Positions 5,161 to 5,784 of a stretch of DNA of 5,784 nt are shown one piece after another. Location: assembly GCA_002452325.1 (NCBI GenBank), contig DKFG01000142.1:2535-8318 (forward strand). Direction: 5' to 3'. Both the position numbers and the translations under genes were made by a program. Source of the stretch: Geobacter sp. UBA6802 (GTDB lineage: Bacteria > Desulfobacterota > Desulfuromonadia > Geobacterales > Pseudopelobacteraceae). Each line of letters opens with the position of its first letter. Position 1 is the first letter of the stretch. Under the pieces are notes generated by a model. The model did not search any database, was not told the DNA's origin, and saw only the letters and a program-made list of their open reading frames with translations.

Positions 5161-5784
5161 CTATGATATTTCTCCTGCATCCGCATTATTCATACTCCCG
5201 GTCTCGCCGACAGGGTATGTTAATTCGATGCAGAATTCATCTCCGCTTGACCGGTGTTTGAACCTGCCCCCGGAGAGCTCTATGGAATTCCTGGCAAAGA
5301 GCTCTGCCTGCGTGTCAAGGGGCCCCCAACTTGTGGCCACCCCTTTCAGTGACATTGTCACACCGTCCCTGTTCTCCCCCGAAGAGATGTTGATGCATGG
5401 TACTCCGGCAACGGAGAGCTTCTCCAGAATAAACATCACCGTATCTTCAAAACGTTCGTTATCCATGAGAACGAGAGGCAGAGAGAGTCCTGGAGAGTAT
5501 TCGAACTTCATCTTCTCGAACAGGTTGACCCATGCTATTCGAAGCGCGAGAGCCCGTGCAAAAGACTCGTCATCCGGTGCGAGAATGATATCCTCGTCGT
5601 GGTATGGCGGACGAACTGCATTGACAACGATCTCACCCATCGAGATGGTGATATCGGTGCATTCAATCCGGGCCAGGGGACGAAAGCCCCGGAATGTCAC
5701 GTTGTAATCCTCGAGGTGCCTCTCGATACGGCGGAGCAGTGAAAGGTCAAGGACCGTGGCCAGCAGGTCTTTCCGGAAGAGCCG
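5161..5784 (-). CDS. Uncharacterised regulatory-type protein with HATPase-like C-terminus (5' end beyond the window)
   Basis: The frame is open from the window edge to a TAG at 5161, giving 207 visible residues. A GTG at 5700 could serve as a start, but the 28 codons before it read as normal protein (RLFRKDLLATVLDLSLLRRI), so the gene most likely begins outside. I do not recognise the family with certainty. The C-terminal third (about 104-191) resembles the end of a GHKL ATPase domain: LVLMDNERFEDTVMFILEKL recalls the segment before and around the N-box, and AELFARNSIELSGGRF recalls the helix and strand after the G2 box of histidine kinases. The asparagine of the N-box and the DxGxG motif are not visible, so ATP binding is doubtful. 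The part before it (20-100) has no motif I know. No membrane segment or signal peptide is seen. Its position 12 bases before a STAS gene suggests a partner-switching or sensory role. An alternative is an unrelated alpha/beta domain. Confidence 0.6.
   Translation of the reverse strand, partial: RLFRKDLLATVLDLSLLRRIERHLEDYNVTFRGFRPLARIECTDITISMGEIVVNAVRPPYHDEDIILAPDDESFARALALRIAWVNLFEKMKFEYSPGLSLPLVLMDNERFEDTVMFILEKLSVAGVPCINISSGENRDGVTMSLKGVATSWGPLDTQAELFARNSIELSGGRFKHRSSGDEFCIELTYPVGETGSMNNADAGEIS

Noticed and set aside
4874..5707. A plus-strand open frame of 277 codons opposite the STAS and HATPase-like genes
   Set aside because: It covers two minus-strand genes, one of which is a certain STAS protein, and its product is low in any familiar motif. 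It is a shadow frame.

Overview
All genes in this window are read from the minus strand. From right to left they are: an incomplete regulatory-type gene with a HATPase-like C-terminus (window end to 5161), a small STAS-domain protein (5148-4834), a TrpB2-type tryptophan synthase beta subunit (4735-3377), phosphoribosylanthranilate isomerase trpF (3278-2655), a TrpB1-type tryptophan synthase beta subunit (2658-1468), a DHH-family phosphoesterase (1429-521), and the first 132 codons of a phosphate acetyltransferase, pta (398 to window start). No stretch over 300 bases lacks a gene. I see no tRNA, rRNA, CRISPR array or transposase.

The left part (about 1-4325) reads as bacterial and resembles Desulfuromonadales/Geobacter-type genomes. 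Its supports are strong AGGAGG-type ribosome sites, an intrinsic terminator of stem-loop plus T-run form, a possible -35/-10 promoter, and the order trpB2-trpF-trpB1. It also carries a CACGGAG-type dispersed inverted repeat. The right part (about 4375-5784) looks different: about 55% GC in the sampled lines, frequent CCA, GCA and AGA codons, few CTG codons, an AT-rich TATA element about 26 bases from an in-frame ATG, and weak or absent Shine-Dalgarno sites. I infer a methanogenic archaeon (Methanomicrobia-like) as the source of that part, but this comes from codon use and promoter form, not from a database match.

The change of composition falls inside trpB2, near the conserved TETGAGQWG segment. 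Either trpB2 is a natural mosaic of an archaeal 5' part and a bacterial 3' part, or the contig was joined wrongly between two organisms of one community. This is the main point to settle, because it decides whether the two halves belong together.

In the bacterial part, TrpF makes the substrate that TrpC converts to indole-glycerol phosphate, and TrpB1 joins indole to serine. The alpha subunit gene trpA is not next to trpB1 here; a DHH phosphoesterase follows 38 bases later and the unit ends at a clear terminator (470-493). pta then has its own candidate promoter. The TrpB2 promoter carries a 9-base inverted repeat around the TATA element and one TGTACA hexamer. TGTACA is the TRP box recognised by the archaeal repressor TrpY, which is known to control trpB2 in Methanothermobacter. 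The STAS gene and its upstream neighbour look like a partner-switching signalling pair and have no evident link to tryptophan.
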